A DNA stretch of 64,000 nucleotides from NCBI RefSeq assembly GCF_030272615.1, contig NC_081409.1, positions 878,574,220-878,638,219 of the forward strand. The letters run 5' to 3'. A model generated the notes under the pieces. It did no database searches. It worked only from the letters and a program-made list of their open reading frames with translations, and was not told the DNA's origin. This document shows, one piece after another, positions 11,442 through 23,648 of this stretch. Numbering within the stretch: position 1 is the stretch's first letter; each line of letters starts with the position of its first letter. Source of the stretch: Cryptomeria japonica. Its lineage: Eukaryota > Streptophyta > Pinopsida > Cupressales > Cupressaceae. A program made the translations under genes and the position numbers.

Positions 11442-11733
11442 TCATCCTTCGCCACCTAAATGGTTTACAATGATCTCATACATATATGAGTCATATTACA
11501 ATATGCCATGTCAGCTTACAAAAATATTTTATAATTAATTACAAAGTATAATTATACAAAATTCTTGTCGGCCATGGTGCTGGTAATCTTCCTTTTCGGT
11601 GTCGGTGATTTGTATGCCGGTGTAGAGTCTACTGGTGTCGGTGCCTGCTGGTATCTTATGATTGCAAGGTTGCCATCAATGACAATACCTTCAATCACCT
11701 GCAATTTATCATTGGAGTGTGCATTTGCCAACA
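11442..11733 (-). repeat. 5' LTR of element A, outer part
   Basis: This piece begins with the second copy of the TCATC duplication made by element B and ends in TTTGCCAACA, the expected CA terminus on the plus strand (TGTTGGCAAA on the minus strand). The stretch around 11670-11690 (GCCATCAATGACAAT) resembles the TGACATCAATGACAAAACC block near the ends of LTRs of element E, supporting relatedness. Confidence 0.65.
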
Positions 11734-11952
11734 ATCCAAGTGGTCAAAAAAATGCCACTTCGGACCATCGACTGGAATGTGAGAAGGCTCACCCCCAAAA
11801 CATGCCATGCTTTTTGTTTGCATTGAATGGGTTGTCCACATGGTGATCACTCACTTGCACACCGTACCAACCATCTACTCTGCCCAATTCTCCTATTGCC
11901 ACATTCAAATTCCAACTGCACTCGCATTAACTACGTGTCACCTCACCTTCAC
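11734..11952 (+). repeat. Left inverted terminal-type repeat
   Basis: Read on plus, this stretch aligns clearly with the reverse complement of 36113-36326, for example AAAAAAATGCCACTTCGGAC, ACCAACCATCTACTC and CACATTCAAATTCCAACT in both. The outer side is truncated by the insertion of element A. The pair brackets about 4.4 kb of older DNA once later inserts are removed. Confidence 0.7.
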
Positions 11953-12787
11953 TATCTTCGCTCGGTCGCATTTTTTTAAGTGTTTGGCCTTCATTTTTCC
12001 CGACCCCTCGTACATTATCTCAAAGCCCATTCATTTCCTTCTCACTCAAGCATTTTTTGGTAGTTTCATCTACTGCCACAACCTGCTCACCATGGAATGC
12101 CTTCAACCCAGATTTGGACCAGAACGTGTGCACCCAAAACTAGGTAACACCTCAATATATACCCTATTTCGCAGGATTTTGTTTGCTTTTTATCTAATTT
12201 TTTGAGGTTATGTTTCTATGTTTGGCTCCATTTTTTGTTTTGTTACTCCCTCGCCACCTCCACTTCACAGGTACAGAGCTAAACGATGAGGTCAATAGGG
12301 ATCTACTTGCAGATGTTGAATCAACTCATTTCCCCTTCGACCCTGGTGAGGAATTTTCCTCACTAAGGCTCACGAATTTGTAATGTTTTGTATTGTTTTC
12401 TTTCAACATTTATCCTCTTACTTGATTGTTTAAAAAATTGTTTTAACTGTTTGGCATTCTTCATAAAAAAATTGTTTCTAAATGTTTGGCATTCTTCAAG
12501 AAATTTTTATGGTTGTTTTTTGAACACAATATTCGATGTTCATAACATAATTACATACAAAAGGGAATCACACTCCTCTATTCTAGCATTACTGTAATTT
12601 CAATGGTGTCGTCTGATTAAAATTTTGGCTCATTTTGTTGAACAATGAATCTGTTGGGAGTTTTGGCATCGACTTGCAAAATCACTGTGGTTTAAAGGTT
12701 TAATGGTTTTGAATTTCACCGTTAATGTTTAATGGTTCTGAATTTCACCATTAATTTTTCAAGGTTCAAGTATTTCAATTCTTTTGG
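11953..12787. other. Interior of the inverted-repeat unit, no gene seen
   Basis: AT-rich sequence. Open frames at 11807-12205 and 12388-12597 have low-complexity translations, and the first overlaps the inverted repeat, so I do not call genes. The right part grades into the TTCAATTTCA-type repeats. Confidence 0.4.
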
Positions 12788-15540
12788 TTCATTGCTAATG
12801 TATAATGGGTTTTGTTGGACACAATGGATCAGCAAGAGGGGGGTGAATCAATGATTTAAATACTTTTTCTCAAACAAAGATATACCGATACAATATAAAA
12901 TAAACAGAGTGCTAATCGGTAGACCAAACAATGCAAACTAAGTGTGTGAAAGGATCTGCTATAACATCAATTTAACTCATACACAAGAATGCATCACATA
13001 ACACTAGATATACGAGGAAAACCCAATGTGGGAAAAACCTCGGTGAGAATAACTACTGGAGATCTTCTGCTCCAATCCAACCTCACAATGTAAAAGCTCT
13101 GATTACAATTTTAGGGCACCAACCCAAGGAGCACCAACCCCTGCACAATTTATAGGCTAAAACCTAAAGGAGCTACAACCCCTGCACTAAGCACCTACTT
13201 AGTGAAAATAATATTAAAACTCAGTTATACAAATGAGATCCTTGCTGCAAATGAAGTTTTGCAACCCTTCAAAGTTTTTTACTACCGATTTCTAACTTAT
13301 CAGTTTGTATTAGCTCAATACACACTGCAACTTAGCCTTTCTGTTGATTCTAACTTTGCCTAATCTTTTCTCTATCAGATGTTGCTTCCTTAAGATTTTC
13401 ACCTCTGCATCCTATGCTAACTCTGTCGGTTTGTTCCTTACACCGATTTACCCTGCTTCTCCTTACTGGTATAGTCTTCACTCATAAAAACTTCAAGTGT
13501 CTATCTCTTCGGCTCTCAGACAGTAATTTCACACTTTCCTTCACTCTACAGCAACAACACTATATGTCTTAGGTCCTCATATTTAAACTGAAGATTTCCT
13601 GCCAAAAACCAATTCAAACAGAGGGTGGCTAGGGTTTTGTTCTACCGACCAAATTTGCATCCAATCTAATTCGATCCACCTTGGATCGTACACTTGCATT
13701 GGAGGAATAAGCCATCACATATTTTCCATCTGTCCAAAGTATATTTGCCAAAAATAGCAATCCCGACCATGATTTCTGGCCTTGAAATTTGTCGACTCAT
13801 TTATGACCCAACTATTTCCTTCTCAAGGTCGTCTTGCAATACAATTTCCTTACTTCGATCCAGGCACCAACAACTCCCTGATCTTTCTCTATCATTCATT
13901 CTTCCTCTAGCCACATCAATCTATTATTGACCCGTGATTTGTGGTTGTTTCATTAATATCGACTAACTGTTCCAACAACCATGTGGATGGAAACTTCACT
14001 GACCTTTGCATGCTTGCCACCTCAGCTCCACATGGCATCACATCTGCATACATTCAGCTCATTGATACAATGTCAGTTTAAACTTGAACATTCAACAAAC
14101 TCATACCGGCACAAGCCCTTACTGGTGAGACCTTCTACTAACCGGTAGTGCACACTACACCGATAGCACATCTTCACCTCTGGTAGTTTGTGATCTCTTT
14201 GTCACTCTATCTCTTTATCACAAACATTATCACAAGAAAACAACCAACCTTTATGCCGGTTACAACTTGTCATGCCAACACACAACTTCATATCACCTCT
14301 TACCGATGATGTTACTAACAGTCTCAATACTTGTCTTCCACCATACCACTTGACAAGTCGTCATGTTAATCTTCCTTATGCCAGTTCAATCTTCTTCATA
14401 TCGAGTGACATACCTCTACCAATAGCCTGCAATACCGGTTGACATCAATGACAACTCAATGCCAATAGGTTTGTGGGTTTAAATGTTCATTTCATTTACA
14501 GATTCACTGGATTTAGGCTATTAATTTCATATTTACTATCAAAGGGGGTATCAATTTGAATGGTTCATTGTTAATGTATAATGGGTTTTTGGGATTAAAT
14601 GTTCATTTCATTTACGGATTTTTCTTTTGGATTTAGGGTTTCAATTTCACATTTACTGACAAAGGGGGTTTCAATTTGAATGGTTCAATGTTATTGTATA
14701 ATGGGTTTGTGGATTTAAATGTTCATTGCTTTTACAGATTCACTGGAATTAGGGTTTCAAATTAACATTTACTGTCAAAAGGGTTTGAGGGCTTTTCAAT
14801 GTTTCACTATTAATGTAAAAGGGTTCACATTTTTTAGTTTTATTGTAAATTGGGTTTGCAAACCATTTCAATGTTGGCTTTAAAATTCACTTTTAAATCT
14901 TCCATTTTCGAAGGGATTAATTTCATGCTCCATTGTGTTCCTTGTCCAAGGATTTAAATTGATGTGACCACTTTGAATAAGCTCCTTCGGTTTCAATTTT
15001 AATGTCAAACTGTTAATGTATAGGGTTCACATTTTTACTTTTATTGTCCAATGTGTTTGATGGTTTCTAACTTGACTTGATAATTGGATTCACTTCATTG
15101 TTTTAGGGTTCATTGTTAAAGTTATTCAGATTGCACATCTGCATTGTGTTCATTCTCATACAGTTTACATCTTCACTATTCTAAAAATAATATTGTCGCG
15201 GTGTATAAATAAATGTTTCAATGTTGGCTTTCAAATTCACTTTTAAATCTTCCATTTTCGAAGGGGTTAATTCCATGATCCATTGTGTTCCTTCAGTTTC
15301 AATTTCAATGTTGAACTGTTAATGTATAGGGTTCACATTTTTACTTTTATTGTCCAATGTGTAAGATGATTTGCAACTTGACTTGATTATTGGATTCACT
15401 TCATTCATTATCTTATTAACTTCATTGTTTTAGGGTTCATTGTTAAAGTATATCAGATTGCATATCTATATTGTGTTCATTCTCATGCGGTTTACATCTT
15501 CACTTTTCTAAAAAGAACATTGTCGCAAGGTATAAATCAA
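12788..15540. repeat. Degenerate tandem repeats, about 120-bp then about 340-bp units
   Basis: Three units of about 120 bp, each starting GTTCATTGTTAATGTATAATGGG, lie at 12788-12812 plus 14468-14560, 14561-14680 and 14681-14800; the first is interrupted by solo LTR C. Two longer units of about 340 bp follow (about 14868-15210 and 15211-15540), sharing AAATCTTCCATTTTCGAAGGG. Similar words continue decayed to 15900. Nothing coding. Confidence 0.65.
12813..14467 (-). mobile_element. Solo LTR C
   Basis: It starts TGTTGGACAC, ends GCCAATA (CA end mutated to TA) and is flanked by a perfect GGTTT duplication at 12808-12812 and 14468-14472. There is no interior. It carries the G-rich block GAGGGGGGTGAATCA and the GTGGGAAAAACCTCGGTG block shared with LTRs A, E and H, so it is a diverged minus-strand Copia-type LTR of 1655 bp, left by LTR-LTR recombination. 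Confidence 0.85.
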
Positions 15541-15913
15541 TAAGTTAGTGTGTTCATTGTCTGAGGGTTTAAATCAATGTGAACACTTTTACATACTCAT
15601 TGGGTTTCAATTACAATTCTTCATTGTTAATGTATATACGACTTCAACTTCTCACTTTTAATTTACAATGTGTTTTACGGGTTACAAAGTTGACTTGATT
15701 TTGGGATTCACTTCATTTAGGGTTGCAATTTCACTTTTATTGTTAAAGGGTTTAGGGCCTACGGTTCACTGTTAAAGTAATTTGCATAGCACTTTTGCAT
15801 TGTGTTCATTGTCTAAGGGTTTACATTCTAATTTGTTGCAATCACTTTACATGTATCATACTTTTACAAATGCTTGCCGAATTTCATTTATAGTTGTGAA
15901 GTTCATTGAATAC

Positions 15914-16265
15914 TGAAGAAGTTGAGAAATATAATTTCAAAGATCCCAAGAAAACCTGCAAGCAAAATACCTGTCATAAGAGAAGAATGGAGGCAAAAAG
16001 CAATAATGGCTTTGAAGAAGAAGATTATCATTTAGAGAGGGAATCTATAATGAAAAAGTACAATACAATCCTTATAAAAGGATATTAGCAACTCTAAAGG
16101 TGTGCAACCCTAAAGAAACCCTAAAGGGATAATGTATATTTAATAGTTAAAATAATTATTAAATACCTACAATATTATTAAATGCCTAAGTTTATCTCAA
16201 GCATAGAGTATAATAGACTAATAATGAAATAAATAATTATTAGCTAATACAAGATAACTGTAACA
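15914..16265 (-). repeat. 3' LTR of element D
   Basis: It aligns end to end with 34065-34412. It contains CCTTATAAAAGGATATTAGC, which on the minus strand offers a TATA-like CTTTTATAAGG near 16065-16080. A polypurine tract TCTTAAGGGGGG (minus) adjoins at 16266-16277. Confidence 0.85.
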
Positions 16266-16277
16266 CCCCCCTTAAGA

Positions 16278-17343
16278 TGAACTTAGGGAGTAGCTAAAAA
16301 ATTAAATGCATGGAGCAAAAAAAATGCAACTACATGAGAAAGCAAATTTGGGTCCCGACAACAAAGCCTGACGAGGTACCCAAGTACAAAAGATCTTTGT
16401 AAAACAAAGAAATAGAGAAAAACTCATGGGAAAAAAGTCTACTCCAAAAAGAGATGAAATACAAGTGAAGGTCTGAAGAAACCTCCAAATAAGAATGTTT
16501 GAAAAGATAGGAACAAAAGAAGAGCAGAAGAATCATTGAAGCATGAAGAACCTGCAAACACTGTCAAAGAATAATTATCGATCTGAAGAACCTCCACTGA
16601 AATAGAAGATGATCAAGTAGAGAAGACTGTGATTTGCATGAGTGCCCTCAAATAACACTACTCGAATCAGATGGAAAACAAAGGCAAATAGTTGAACTTG
16701 AAGATATAGATGGCAAAAGGACCAAAGTCTGAAGAGTTGATCAATCGAAGATGGAAGGTTGCCTCCAAAAATAGGAATGAAAGAGTGTAATCCAATGAAC
16801 CAAGGAAGCATTAGAACCAACAACCAACAAGAGAAACCCCCCCATAATGATGACAAGGGAGATGTGACAGGTACACTAAAACTGAATGCGAAGAAAAACT
16901 GCATGACGAAGAACCAGGAACAACGAGAATGCAGCGAAAAGTACAAACACATATAAAGGCTAGTGTCATGGAAGGAACACTCACTTGACACATATCATGA
17001 GGCTAATGTCATGGAAGGAATGCTCACTTGACAAAGGTAGATAGAAAACAAAAGAAAACATCAAAACCCCCCCACGACACTTTATGATGGAGTGCGAGTA
17101 CAATAAGGCACAAGATGTGCAAGATCCCAAGCATGCAAGGCATAGTGGCACTTTATCTCAGTGCATTTCTAAAAAAGAAAATGCTTACAAAATAATGTAT
17201 ACAATGCTCAAAGAAGACAAAAGGCTAGAAATACACAAAGAACAACCAAAAACAAGTCATCCCACGCAAACGAGAAGCTTCCACTATCTCATATGTCCAA
17301 GTAATTCACCAGAGTGTGAAAACACAAAAAATTGAATAAAATG
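16278..17343 (-). other. Element D interior, polypurine-tract side
   Basis: About 1.07 kb between polypurine tract and element E. Open frames such as minus 16575-16991 are aromatic and serine-rich, with no retroelement motif, and look like chance. Two diverged copies of a unit of about 46 bp containing GTCATGGAAGGAA and CTCACTTGACA lie at about 16945-17035. Confidence 0.45.
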
Positions 17344-18394
17344 TGTTAGGTCCCGGAGATAACTGAGAGGGGGGAGTGAATCAGTTGTCAAATAAATTCA
17401 AACCAAAACAACTTAACCAACTTAATGCTTAATACCGGTAAACCAATTCAATATGCTAGTAGACAGATTTAACAGTTAATTGCTATACCAGTAAGGATTA
17501 GTGCATGAAACATAAAGATAAAGTCATCCACAACACATAACACCAATATTTGTACATGGAAACCCTGTAAGGGGAAAACCCACAGTGGGAAACCTTACCC
17601 ACAATCAGATGATACTACTATAGATAGTAAGTGTACATAAATGGGGTCTGCACATGTAGAAAGGCCAAGCGCCTAGAGCTCACTGCTCAATCACAAAATG
17701 GGAGTCACACTTACTACAGTTGGATGGTTAAATCCAATAAGAATGTACTGCACAAAATAGCATCTTCATATGTTGGATTCAGTACCGGTGTAGTTCTGAT
17801 TGTCTTCACAAAAACCCTCCTTTAATCTTCAAATGATGTATGCATGTATAGCTCTACTTATTCTCGCATATACCTTCACACAATCCTTTTTCGCATTCCA
17901 CATTTGATCTTACAAATAAGATCTTACATTTATACCATAACCTAAGACCAATTTTAGTAGGTCGGCTCTACAAGATATTTACAATAAAAGCATTTTACAA
18001 ACAAAACAATATCTGATGCAATAACCAATTGAACATGTCGGCTTAATGCATTTACAACAATAATTAATCATCTCCAAAGCATGTCGTGCTGATCTGGAAA
18101 AGATAAACCTGTCGGTGTAACCCTAGACCTATTTGTCGGTAACAATAAATATGCAAATGCTAATATGCCAATAACCAATTCTCCAAGACAAGATGTCAAA
18201 ATGATGTTTTCGACATTACCAAGTGTTTTCCATGCCATTCCAAGTGTTGGTGATAATTATATCCTACCGGTGTACCATATACCAGTGACTGTGCAAAAGT
18301 CACTTGCTTGTCGGTGAATGTTGCTAGATCTCCAAAGTGCTAGAGTTTTAGTAGGTGTTGACATCAATGACAAAACCATACCAAAATACCAACA
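17344..18394 (-). repeat. 3' LTR of element E
   Basis: It runs TGTTAGGTCC to ATACCAACA on plus. It contains the G-rich block followed by TGAATCAG at about 17364-17385 and the block TGACATCAATGACAAAACC near its outer end. Confidence 0.93.
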
Positions 18395-18407
18395 ATCTCC
18401 CCCTTTG
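18395..18407 (-). other. Polypurine tract of element E
   Basis: The minus strand reads CAAAGGGGGAGAT directly before the 3' LTR. Confidence 0.8.
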
Positions 18408-18745
18408 GCATTGATGGAAACACAAGATGGAAAAACCATCAAAGTGCCAAAACAGAAATGCCAAATACCAAAAACCAACAATCTCCGAAATCAAAATACA
18501 AAGAGTAATAATCTCTCTCAAACAACAATCTCTCCCTGGGAGCAACATGTGTTTTCCTTGTGTTTTTCCATACCAATCTCTCCCCCTTTGACATCAAATG
18601 CCAAAGTTCTTACCAAGCCAAGTTCATATACAAAATACCAAACAATTTAGTATACCAACTACTCCCCCTGAGAAGTAGCTTCCCATCAAAGCCGAAAAAA
18701 AGATTTCTCTATTAATTATGTCGGTTGATGACAATCATCAACTTC

Positions 18746-19530
18746 CTAAGTCTCTACCAATGGGGGTATGACCCCAAGGTGATCTCTGAGATATTCAAAA
18801 GTCTCCTTAGGCAGAGGTTTAGTAAAGATATCTGCAATCTGCTCTTTAGTATTCACATAAACCAGTTTTATTTCCTTTGCTTCAACATTTTCCCTTAGAA
18901 AATTCAGTTTGATAGAAACATGTTTGGTTTTAGAATTTAATACCGGATTCTTAGATATATCAATTGTTGCAGTGTTATCACAATAGATAGTAATAGGTTC
19001 CTTGCATTTTACCTTTATGTCTTTTAACATTTGCTTAAGCCATAGTACCTGTGTATAGTTAGTTGTTGCTGCAACATATTCCGATTCTGCTGTTGATAAA
19101 GATGTACAACTTTGTTTCTTACTCAACCAAGAAACTAGTCTGTTTCCAAGAAAGAATGCTCTGCCGGTGGTGCTTTTTCTATCATCCACATCTCCTGCAC
19201 AATTTGCATATGTGTATGCACATAATTCAAATTTTTCATCTCTAGGATACCATAATCCAAGATTTATAGTGCCTTGTAAGTACTGGAAAATCCTTTTTAC
19301 TGTTGATTCATGATTTTCTCTAGGGTTACTTTGAAATCTTGAAACAATACATACTACATTCATAATATCAGGTCTGGTTTGTGTTAAATACAGTAAACCT
19401 CCTATCATAGATTTGTATCTAGTTGGATTAACAGGTGTAGATTCATCCCTTAGTGATAGTTTGTCATTTGTAGTCATGGGTGTGCTTAACAGTTTAGAGT
19501 TCTCCATCCCAAATTTCTTTAGTAACTCTT
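18746..19530 (-). pseudogene. Element E RNase H and pol C-terminus
   Basis: The frame begins with the end of the reverse transcriptase region (MENSKLLSTPMTTNDKL) and shows the Copia RNase H blocks: NCAGDVDDRKSTTG, STAESEYVAA, and ITIYCDNTATIDISKNPV followed by KHVSIKLNFLRE. It ends near the polypurine tract with the IADIFTKPLPKETFEYLRDHLG block that usually terminates Copia pol. The acidic residue usual at the first RNase H position (DADWAGD) is altered here to TYANCAGD. RNase H removes the RNA template strand during cDNA synthesis. Confidence 0.9.
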
Positions 19531-20466
19531 TTAAGTACTTGGATTGACCAAGAATATACCTTTATCAGTCTGTGAAATCTGCAATCCTAAAAAGAATTTT
19601 ATTTCTCCAATCATAGACATTTCAAATTCTTGCTGCATTTTAATAGAAATTTCTTTACATAATCCATCTTCTCCTCCAAAGATTATATCATCAACAAATA
19701 CTTCTATAACCAAGATGTCATCATTAGTCACTTTATAGTATAAATTGTTGTCTGCATTTCCTTTAGAAAAACCAATCTTCAAAAGATACTTATCCAATCT
19801 TGCATACCAAGCTCTTGGAGCTTGCTTCAATCCATACAAATTTTTTCTTAACCTGCAAACCATATCTTTGTCATCTGTCAAAGAAAATCCATTAGGTTGT
19901 TCAATGTAGACTTCCTCTTCAATATCTCCATTCAAAAATGCATATTTAATATCTATTTGATAAACTTTGTAGTTCTTGTGTGCTGCAAAAGCCAAGAATA
20001 ATCTAACTGCCTCTATTCTAGCTACCGGTGCAAAGGTTTCATTATAATCAATTCCTTCTTTCTGAGAATATCCCTTACACACTAGCCTTGCTTTATTTTT
20101 GATAACCTTACCATCTTCATTAAGTTTGTTTTTGAATACCCATTTGGTTCCAATTACATTTTAATCTTTAGGTCGGGGAACTAATGTCCAAGTGTTATTC
20201 TTCTCAATTTGTTCTAATTCTTCTTCTATAGCTTTAATCCGGTGTTTATCCTCACATGCCTCATTTACAGGTGATGGTTCAATTTGAGAAATAAGACATA
20301 CCTCTTCATTTGTCAATCTTCCTCTTTTCATAACTCCTTTAAACTTGTTTCCAATTATTTGATCTTCAGAATGATTCAGTCTTACATACCGGGGTGTCTT
20401 TGTTTGCTGTTGTTCCTCAGTTACTGTGGAATCCTCAGATGATACCGGGGTAACTGGATCTTCATT
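19531..20466 (-). pseudogene. Element E reverse transcriptase (RVT_2 type)
   Basis: An acidic linker (20200-20466) is followed by the Copia reverse transcriptase start with NTWTLVPRP, an in-frame TAA near 20160, then [17 protein letters not shown]. The conserved [20 protein letters not shown] block carries the first catalytic aspartate near 19950, and [10 protein letters not shown] near 19680 carries the catalytic DD pair. The block FFLGLQISQ is present. A frameshift near 19540 joins this to the RNase H frame. The region belongs to the same polyprotein as the integrase upstream and RNase H downstream. Confidence 0.9.
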
Positions 20467-21258
20467 TTATACTGGTGGATTTAGTGTAGGTTCATTTGTC
20501 AAAAATTTTGTTGCCGGTTCAGAGTCTATATACCTTGAAGTTCCTTTGAATTGTTCATCAATCTTTACGTTTGTACTTACAACAATTTTCTGCAATCTTT
20601 TGTTAAAACATCTATATGCCTTTCTTTTAGATGAATAACCAAGAAATGTTCCTTCATCACTTCTAGGATCAAATTTGCCAATATACTCATCTCTTCTGAT
20701 ATAACATTTACTTCCAAAAATTCTGAAATATTTAAGAGTAGGAGTAATACCAAACCATAGTTCATGAGGGGTCTTACCGATTTCACCTTTGATGTGAACT
20801 TTGTTGAATGTATAGACCGTTGTACTGACTGCCTCTCTCCAATATACATGTGGTAGGTTTGCTTCTGATAACATGCTTCCTGTTGCATCCAAGATAGTTC
20901 TATTTTTCCTTTCAACAACTCCATTTTGCTGTGGTGTCTGGGGTGCTGATAGTTGTCTTCTAATTCCATTTACTTCACAGAATGTATTAAATTCCTTAGA
21001 TATAAATTCTCCTCCTTGATCTAATCTTAGACATTTGATTTTCTTACCGGTTTCATTTTCTACCATTGCTTTGAACAGTTTAAACTTTCCAAGTGCTTCT
21101 AATTTTTCTCTAAGAAAAGTAACCCAACACATTCTAGAGTAGTCATCAATGATTAGCATGAAATATCTATAACCTTGTAAGCTTTTAGTTCTAGCTGGAC
21201 CACATAAATCAATGTGAATCAAATCAAGAGCATTATTGAATTTTTCTGGAATACTTTT
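20467..21258 (-). pseudogene. Element E integrase core
   Basis: It resumes after element F in the same frame as 29062-30174. The catalytic D,D35E residues are visible: D in HIDLCGP near 21213, D in RLDQGGEF near 21015 (the usual DNGGEF is DQGGEF), and E in QQNGVVERKNR near 20910. The Copia-type C-terminal part follows (LWFGITPTLKYFRIFGSKCY). The frame ends at a TAA near 20467 in the linker to reverse transcriptase, so it is broken. In a live element integrase joins cDNA ends to genomic DNA; here it cannot be made as one piece. Confidence 0.9.
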
Positions 21259-22462
21259 TGTAGCGTCCTAAAATTGCGACACTTGCAATTTCGACTGCAT
21301 TTGGGTCTTCACGATGGCGGCGCAACGTTGAACTTGAATGAAGACCCCGAAACCTATTTACGACATCAAAAACTGCATCTTTCTGCACCTTGGTCTGATC
21401 CTTCCTTGCACCCTGCTGTCCCGAGAGGTGGGACCATGGCACCCAGCGCCCTAGTCCCTAGCCCTATTTTGGGCCTGGTCTCTTGTGGGCATTGGGTCTT
21501 TAAGTTTGCAATTCGGAAAACAATGCTTCTAGGTCGGTCTAAGGTCGGAAAAATCAGTCTCCTAACCCTAATTGACAAGTATATAAACTACTTTTCCTCT
21601 CCTAGAAAAGAGAGGAGGAAGAAAAGAAGCAAGAGCAAGACGCGAAAGCGATATTCAAACATTCAAACATTCAAGCATTCAAGTATTCCTTCAAGCAATT
21701 GAGTATTCTAAGTCTCCATTCAAGGCTAGGTGTTGCATTCAAGACAAGGATTCAACCATTGAAGAGGAGATCACTTACAACATACAACATACAACATCAT
21801 TACACCTTCGCATGTAAGAATACAAACATTCTTACAACAAGGTATCAGTACTTGTTTACATTACAAACATTTACATTTACAGCATTCTCATTTCTTGGTT
21901 AATTCCAAAATCAGGGTTTGACCTAAAGGCAAACCCCTAATCCCTAACCCCCCAATCGTCCCCTCTTTTCTGTGTGTAGGTTGCAAGTACGCGACTGTAA
22001 TTGAAGATCTGGAATCCTTGTGCAGAGACGAACAGATCCCCCTTCGTTTCGTGGATTTTTCGGAGGATCGTGTGCACTCCGGGCACCATCGTCCCGTCAA
22101 CTTTCGCTCAAATTTGCAGAATAGCATCGTCTCGACATTTTACTGCTAATTTCAGGTCTGTAGCTTCATCCCGTATCCCTATCTCTGTTTATAAGCGAAT
22201 CTTTCCTACTTTACATGCATTCCTAGTTCAATCATTCTATCTACATTCTTTACAAAAGAGGGTATCCTTGATGTCTTAACCCTTGAAACTCATTTAGAAT
22301 CCAGTCTTACATTGTGTGAGATTGGATCTTGTGGGTTTCAACCCCTCTTTTGAATGTAAAGTCTCTCCTAAGTGAAAACCGCCAATCCTAGTGACCCTCC
22401 TTTCTCTCTCCTTGGAGTGGAGAGGGGAAACACCTAGGGTTCGATCGATTTTCCGCTTTACA
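21259..22462 (+). repeat. 5' LTR of element F
   Basis: The LTR is 1204 bp with a TATA box at 21580-21588. GC-rich motifs are at 21430-21457 (GGGACCATGGCACCCAGCGC) and 22065-22095 (GTGTGCACTCCGGGCACCAT). Confidence 0.92.
21580..21588 (+). promoter_or_regulatory. LTR promoter TATA box, element F
   Basis: TATATAAAC lies 320 bp into the LTR and is preserved at 28174-28182 in the other LTR. It is followed by a purine-rich GAAAAGAGAGGAGGAAGAAA tract, so transcription probably starts near 21610. Confidence 0.55.
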
Positions 22463-22465
22463 TTT

Positions 22466-22482
22466 TGGTGAACCCGACGTGA
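22466..22482 (+). promoter_or_regulatory. Primer binding site of element F
   Basis: TGGTGAACCCGACGTGA begins three bases after the LTR and is identical to the site of element B. Its complement ends in CCA, as a tRNA 3' end does; the tRNA is not identified. Confidence 0.8.
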
Positions 22483-23648
22483 AACATCCTAATTCTGATT
22501 ATTCATGGTTAAATCTGAAAAATTTGCTTCCTTAATTACATTTCCATGTTTGATCTTTTGCAAATTTTAGAGGTTAATTGCATAAAAACCCTAAAATTTT
22601 CTTTTTTAGTAATTGAGCTTGTGAAATGTTTAATTGTTAATGCTTGTTTCAGATCTACCCTTCTATTGCAAATTGTGAATTCATATTTGTGCTCTAATTC
22701 TGAAAATTAAGTGGTTAAGTGTCAAAACCCTAATTTTTAGAACCCTCTTGATTCAACCTTTGACTGATAATTTCACTGATCAAAACACCTCCAAATCAGT
22801 TGTAACTTTGGATTCCGCAACAAAATCACAATATCTCTCATCCCTAAAATTTTTGAAAAAAGTTGCGAGGACCGTGTGCACCCCGAGCGCCATTGTCCCC
22901 GACATTTTTTCTGAAATTTCGGGAGCTAGATCTTACTGTATTTTTCTGCCAAAATCCAGAATTTTGGCTGATTTTATCAATTCTAACACTTTCAAAATTA
23001 AAGTCAAAGTTGGTTTAGTGATTGCTTGGATTAGGGCTTATAATCATTCAAAAATTGTTGAAATTGAAATTTGTGTTAAAATTGTGTTTCTTACCGTCCT
23101 AAATCTGAAAAGTGTGTTGGCATTCATTTGAAATTTCAGTGCTTTATTCAAATTTTTGCAGTTTGTGACTTTTGAAATTAAGTGTTTAATTGCAACAACC
23201 TTGATTTCCACTTTCAAAATTGAATTTTGCATGAAATCGAGTCAACTTTTAAATTTCAAAGCTTGCATTGCTTTCAGTATTCCCTCTAGAATCATAAAAT
23301 TCAAAATTTCAGTTTCCCTCTCTTTTTCAAAATTCAAATTTTGCATTTCTCAACAATCTTGGTAGGGTTCAATTTTGAGATTGCAACTTTAATTTGGCCT
23401 ACCTACAGATCTTAAAATCACTCAATTTTTTCAGATTAGCTTTAAAATCATCATAACTTTCATCCCTAAAAATTTCGAAAAAAGTTGCGAGGACCGTGTG
23501 CACTCAGTTCGCCACGATCCCTAACATTTTTTTCGAAATTTCGGGAGATTGTCCTGATTGTATTTAACAGCTTAAATCTAGGAGATTGGCTGATTTTATT
23601 GAAATTTGCTACCTCTAAAATTCAAAATCTTCTCTCTCTCTTTAGTGC
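22483..23648 (+). other. Element F leader
   Basis: A leader of about 1.17 kb, AT-rich, with two parallel segments about 620 bp apart (around 22830-22930 and 23455-23550), each reading CATCCCTAAAA, then GAAAAAAGTTGCGAGGACC and a GC-rich motif. Many upstream ATGs are present. A packaging or dimerisation signal is a possible role for the repeated segments. Confidence 0.55.

Larger units (their letters stand above)
1..11733 (-). mobile_element. Element A: partial Copia-type LTR element, 5' part only, split by element B
   Basis: The element reads on the minus strand. Its 5' LTR occupies 2865-3357 plus 11442-11733, about 780 bp once element B and one copy of B's target duplication are removed. A primer site complementary to initiator tRNA-Met lies next to it at 2851-2862. 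The interior runs left and leaves the window at position 1. Inside are a coiled-coil ORF, zinc knuckles and an unrecognised protein. No reverse transcriptase or integrase is visible in the 2.86 kb of interior present, so it may be a large non-autonomous derivative, or its pol may lie outside the window. The Copia assignment rests on primer site and LTR style only. Confidence 0.7.

Noticed and set aside
11807-12205. 132-codon plus-strand ORF
   Set aside because: It crosses the inverted repeat; a similar frame appears in the other copy at 36098-36346, so both are repeat sequence without a gene.
14500-14800. TTTAGGG words suggesting telomere-type repeats
   Set aside because: They occur singly within larger units of about 120 bp, not as tandem TTTAGGG.
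12788-15540. Repeats as a possible CRISPR array
   Set aside because: The units are long, contiguous and decayed with no spacer structure, and the window is plant nuclear DNA.
16575-16991. 138-codon minus-strand ORF with hydrophobic segments in element D
   Set aside because: Composition reflects a purine-rich plus strand; no homology phrase, and it includes the internal 46-bp repeat.
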